From the NCBI RefSeq assembly GCF_025698545.1, contig NC_068571.1, forward strand, positions 42,069,733 through 42,133,732: 64,000 nt of DNA. The letters run 5' to 3'. This document shows, piece after piece, positions 59,672 through 64,000 of the stretch. This stretch comes from Gossypium raimondii. Taxonomy: Eukaryota > Streptophyta > Magnoliopsida > Malvales > Malvaceae. Numbering within the stretch: position 1 is the first letter of the stretch; every line of letters begins with the position of its first letter. Both the position numbers and the translations under genes were made by a program. The notes under the pieces were generated by a model. It was given only the letters and a program-made list of their open reading frames with translations. It searched no databases and was not told the origin of the DNA.

Positions 59672-61060
59672 TTTGGCCAGATATGTTATCTGATTTAGTT
59701 AATTTCCTATATATAGTCAAAATGGGGAATATATATATATATATATATATAAAATATACATTTATACAGGTATCATGTATAGGTGTAAAAGTAAGAGGTT
59801 GACTTGATAAATTACATAATGTCTAAATATAATTTTTGTCTCACTCGAGTTTTCTTTTCAAGGGGGGGGGAACTTTTACCATTGGAGTCATCCCCTCCCC
59901 TTAACCAATTGAAGCATGCATGAAGAAGCCACGATGCTTCGTTTATTATTTTCATTGCTGCATCCACAACCATAGACTTTGCCCATTTACATCATATCTT
60001 GCACCTTTGGATTCAATCAACTATTTTTTTTATATAACTATGATTCATTATGTCTGATCAAGAATCGGATTATTTATCGTCTTCATTTTTAAAATTTTTT
60101 TTTATTTTAATCTTAATTACAAAATTCTAGCTTCATCCTTTTACACGAAAAAGATTGTCACATGAAAGTAGTAAATATATGATTAGTCAAAGGGAAGGAT
60201 GTGTCACTAAGATACAACCATAGGTCTAGAAAGTTTTAACGAGTCATTGTGGCTCAGTTTTCTTATGTACTCTTTACCTTTCATTTAAGTTGAATACAAT
60301 TAATTGAATTGAAGTCAATTCAAAGCTATGCGGAGCTAGGATCGGGTTTTTATATAGTATTAATATTATAATTATTTGTTTCATTTCTCGAATTTTATAA
60401 AAAAAAAAATTCAATAATCTCATTATAGGTTCTATGTTCTTTTGAACAGAATACCTAAACTATCTATAATCTCTTCCTAACTCATAAATAAGAAGATAAT
60501 GCACTTCAGCGCATTCGAATCCATATCCTCCTGCATTAATAACAATAATCATGCCAATCGAATTAAAACTCAATCAACTATTATACAAGCTTATTTATTT
60601 GTTCAATGTCTAATCATATTTTTTTATTTTAACTTAATATTGAATAATTATATTATTTTCCTTTTGTTGAATTTCTAAATATAAATAGCTCAATATATTT
60701 TATATATTTACATAATTTGGATAGGTATAATCAAAACTCGGAATAAAAATTTTGGACAAGAACCTTAACATCACTTCCTTATTATCATATTTATAAAAAT
60801 CCTCAATCAACCCAAAAAAAGAACCCTCCTCAAAAACTCTCATTTATCTTGCTTTAAACATGATGATAATGGGAATTCTTTTGTTTTGATTTTCTGCTAT
60901 TTTACTCTTGGTTTCGAGCTACCACCCACAACTTTTGAAACTTTTAAAACGCTTGGTATGATTCTCATTTCTGGCGAGTCAATGGTGAATGGAGGTACCA
61001 TTAATCTATTCTTCTATTTGTTGGCTAGAGGAGAAGAGGAAGCAATTGTGATTTTAATTT

Positions 61061-61428
61061 GGTTAAAATATGCTATAAGTCTATGTACTTTTTGAAAATT
61101 AGGAATTTACTACATTTACTTTTATTTCATAGAATTTAATCTCTTTACTTTTGAAATTTCAAAATTCGGGTCTAACTATTAACATTATTTTTATTTTTAT
61201 TAAATTTGTTTGTATGACATTTTCTAAATAAATAAATACTCACTTAGTAGTCATGTAACTAAAAATAAATTTTAATTAACTTGAAATTTAACAAAAAATT
61301 ATTAGTGTTAACAATTGGACCTAAATTTTAAATTTAAAAGTAGAGGAACTAAATTTCATAAAATAAAAGTGAAAGGACTAAATTCTTATTTTTCAAAAAG
61401 TATAAGAACTTGTGGCACATTTTAACCA
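61061..61428. repeat. ~370-bp MITE specific to the second duplication copy
   Basis: Ends GGTTAAAATATGC and its near complement ATTTTAACC are inverted. Inverted similarity continues for about 120 bp (ACTTTTTGAAAATTAGGAAT against ATTCTTATTTTTCAAAAAGT). The direct repeat TTTAATTT flanks it (61053-61060 and 61429-61436). The short ORF at 60886-61095 overlaps its end and is not considered a gene. Confidence 0.7.
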
Positions 61429-61760
61429 TTTAATTTTTTTCTTTTCTTTTTGCCGAATTCTAATTTAACGGGGTATAGAAAAAATTAAATACAAGTGTGA
61501 ATATATGATTGAAAGAGCAGAAAAAGAGTCATATGGAAGGGGCAGAGGATTTTCATTCCAAAACTCCACCGACTGTATGTATACAGTGAAATATTTTAAT
61601 TCTGTAAGTAGTATTTAATTACTGCCACATATTTTTTTTAATCCTTAAAATTTTAATTATTCAAACAAAATTAATATATGATCTTGTCTTCCTTTTTTTC
61701 TTTTACAATTACTAAACTAATTTTAAGCAAAGTCAAAAACCCTAGCCAAAAAAGCTTACA

Positions 61761-62065
61761 ATGTTGATGGGACTTCCTTGGCCTTTGATCTCTATTTCCT
61801 GCATTGTTTTGCTTTTGATATTGATCCCATCAGTTTTCAACTACAAGTCGCAGTGGAACAAATGGACCATCATCTTGCATTTCATCTTGGTTGTAGTGCC
61901 TTTGCTTTTGCTTATCATCCTCGCCCACTTCAAGAATGGTTTACCCTCGGTTAACTTTACAAGTTGAACTTTCTTCGTCCTGATGTTGGCCTGGTGGTGC
62001 CGCCAGGCCTCCTGCTTGTGCTGCTGTTTTTCCTGATAATGGCCTATTGTTTAATCCCTTCTTAA
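61761..62065 (+). pseudogene. Duplicate of the 101-aa membrane protein gene, frameshifted
   Basis: Near identical to 52513-52818 for the first 65 codons. A one-base deletion in GGTTAACTTTACAAG (GGTTAACATTTACAAG in the intact copy), near 61952, then sends it to a stop at 61965-61967. The downstream part, including the third hydrophobic segment, is still recognisable in another frame to about 62065. The flanking 5' and 3' sequences are also conserved. Confidence 0.85.
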
Positions 62066-62849
62066 ATAGTTCTAGTCTTTAATTTCCTTTTCATTCTTTT
62101 ATTGTTTTGGTATTGAAAAGGTTGCATGATTAAGGGGTATTTGAAGGTTTCAATTAAGTTTTGCAAATGTGGATGCTGGAAAACAGAGAATTTTACTATG
62201 TTTGATGAAATTTGCCATGTAATATATATAGTTTGGCTGGTGGATGCAAATTCATGCTTTTCTTTGCTTGATGATTCTCTAGTTTTTGTGATGTTCAGAG
62301 AGTTTTCTCTATTGATTTAAGATTACTTATGTCAATATTTGTTAATGAATACAATCATTCTTAAGTGGGTAATATATTCAAATGAAAGCCTCCCTAAATT
62401 TATTCTAAAGAAAACCTCAAATTAATCCATGTAGGTCAAAGTCCACACCAAACTCAACTCACATAATCTACAATCTTATCATATTAGGTCATATAGTCAA
62501 CCTTGCAAGACATCCACGTTTAACCACAAATCTACCGATCAAAAAATAACATGTGAATTTTTACCATTTTATCCTTAAATCGTAAGTTTAATCTTTTAAT
62601 TAATATGCACAATTTAATTATTTTAGAGTTAAAAATTTAGATTTAACTTTTCTTTTATCTTTCTTTACACTCAGCTTGCCACAATTTAATAAATTAACTT
62701 TATTTGTCATTGAGTAGTAATAATATTCTATAAAACAAATTTATGACCATCAATATACAATGGAAAACAAAGGTCCTCAAAGAGTAACGAGAATATTCTT
62801 TAAAAAAATTGTACAACTTACTGGAATTTACAAATAAGGTTCATGAACT
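62066..62849. other. Between the duplicated 101-aa pseudogene and GLR-E
   Basis: Collinear with 52819-53587. No gene seen; an ORF at 62126-62320 lies in the former 3'-UTR and has no equivalent start in the first copy. Confidence 0.5.
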
Positions 62850-63209
62850 TCATAAATTATCCAACTCTGGATGTACCGCATTGGCATCTCTTTTGTTTTT
62901 GAATATTTTCATGCAAATGTACTGTTTCACAAGTCGTCCCCATTCTTTCATAACATGGATGTTTTTGTAAAGCAAAGAAGTGAGGAACAAGAAACAGGTT
63001 ATAGCTAAAAAAATTCCGTTAATAAAGAACAAGCCTCCAAAATCCCTTACTGTAAGTGGATTCACACTGTCCGAAGTATTACGTGAATCAAAATCAATGA
63101 TCGGATTTTTGAACCACTCATTTTCAAGCCTTTGAAGCGTCCCGTCTTCTCTTAGTTTTGCAATTTCCCTTGATATGTCATGAGCTATGGGTGAACCTTT
63201 TCGAAATGC
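62850..63209 (-). CDS. GLR-E: last exon of a further GLR gene, rest off the window
   Basis: A 120-codon exon from the acceptor CCTCAG|GCATTTCG at 63210/63209 to the stop at 62850-62852. It encodes the end of S2 (AFRKGSPIAHDISREIAKLR), a linker (LENEWFKNP) and M4 (GLFFINGIFLAITCFLFLTS), then a basic tail ending HPELDNL. It matches the exon 53950-53588 of GLR-D closely, as expected from the duplication. By analogy exon 4 would lie near 64600, beyond the window. 63210-64000 is intron 4 and resembles the GLR-D intron 4. Whether GLR-E is intact cannot be judged. Confidence 0.82.
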   Translation of the reverse strand, partial: AFRKGSPIAHDISREIAKLREDGTLQRLENEWFKNPIIDFDSRNTSDSVNPLTVRDFGGLFFINGIFLAITCFLFLTSLLYKNIHVMKEWGRLVKQYICMKIFKNKRDANAVHPELDNL

Positions 63210-64000
63210 CTGAGGATTCACAATGAAGTTAAAACATTAGGGCAATGTACAGGTATATAACTAGCCATCATATGTGCCAAGATTTGGATATCTCTTCACA
63301 AATGTATTTTTTGGATCTTCAAAATTTTGAATCTCAAAATTGGCTTTTCGATGCTTTCAAAAAAAAAAATCATTTTGCAAAATCTCAACACATATATAAA
63401 ACTACTCGGGAGACATTCTAAACTAGACTTGTCTTTGGGACGAGCAACCCGCCTAACTTAGTAGGCTCTTCTTAGCCTAGGTTGAACATCGACAAGGAAA
63501 TTTTTGCCTTGGACTAACTTGGGTTCGGATTTAAATTAAATAACAAAATTAATTTTATATAAATTTAATTATAAAATATAAAAACAATTTTTAAATACTA
63601 TCTATAATCTATAATATATATAAGCAGGAGTTTAGAAAAATTTTTGAGTTGACAAGAATCTTTATTTTTCATCATATTACTAAATTCACATTTAAAAATT
63701 AAAAAGTTGAAGTAAAATAAAATATGTGATAATTATACATTTAAAAATAAGTGTAATTTAACTTAAAATTATTAGTTAAAAACGTGTGCTGATTCTAAAA
63801 TAGAGTAGTTATTACTTGAATGAAACTCTAAGTATAAAAGTATAAGAGAAAATTGTGATAACTATAACTATAATTATAATTTAAACTACAATTATTAGTT
63901 AAAAATTTTGATGTAAAAAGAATGGTGCTAATTTTATTTGTAAAAAAGTTGTGTTAATTTTAATAACGTAAAATAGAGTTATTACTTGAATAAATTTCTA

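Larger units (their letters stand above)
59672..64000. repeat. Second copy of a ~9.3-kb segmental duplication (first copy from 50353)
   Basis: From TTTGGCCAGAT at 59672 the sequence runs collinear with 50353 onward. It covers the GLR-C upstream block, the 101-aa gene (61761 against 52513) and the GLR last exon (62850 against 53588). The offset stays near 9.25-9.32 kb. The copy runs off the window. Differences include small indels, an extra MITE at 61061-61428 and loss of the MITE at 52018-52160. Confidence 0.88.

Noticed and set aside
60886..61095. 69-aa plus-strand ORF in the second duplication copy
   Set aside because: It has no counterpart in the first copy, overlaps a MITE end, and has no recognisable signature.
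1..64000. tRNA, rRNA or other structured RNA genes
   Set aside because: None was recognised on reading either strand; a tRNAscan/Infernal run would be needed to exclude them.

Overview
The window is nuclear DNA of a flowering plant. It is AT-rich and has GT-AG introns, plant glutamate-receptor-like (GLR) genes, and Ty3/gypsy and L1-type retrotransposons. The repeat content (a common ~350-bp MITE, Tat-lineage LTR elements) resembles cotton (Gossypium, Malvaceae). That assignment is recognition, not proof.

The backbone is a tandem array of clade-2-like GLR genes, all on the minus strand with the same five-exon layout. GLR-A (1-3028, its 3' end off the window) is a decayed pseudogene. GLR-B (18244-23738) and GLR-C (44770-50353) have open, phase-consistent exons for predicted proteins of 592 and 630 aa. 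Both have lost most of the amino-terminal domain (ATD), through different in-frame deletions, but keep the ligand-binding domain, pore and M1-M4. GLR-D (53588-59074) keeps more of the ATD (789 codons) and is interrupted by one TGA in exon 4. GLR-E shows only its last exon (62850-63209). Short conserved upstream and downstream flanks mark the duplication unit.

A ~9.3-kb tandem segmental duplication joins 50353-59671 to a second copy starting at 59672. Each copy carries a small plus-strand gene for a 101-aa three-helix membrane protein. It is intact at 52513-52818 and frameshifted at 61761-62065.

Between the GLR genes lie large insertions. Ty3/gypsy element 1 (3374-15367, minus) and element 2 (33383-44417, plus, TSD TATGC) are related Tat-lineage elements with a second, archaeal-type RNase H and a tandem-repeat array before the 3' LTR. 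Element 2 has lost gag. A full-length but mutated L1-type LINE (26886-32466, minus) has a 17-bp TSD. Foldback/MITE elements sit in introns and intergenic DNA (15650-17155, 21976-22729, several ~350-bp MITEs, 52018-52160, 61061-61428).

No RNA genes or CRISPR arrays were found. The part most worth following up is the pair of intact-looking, ATD-poor GLR genes inside an actively rearranging array.
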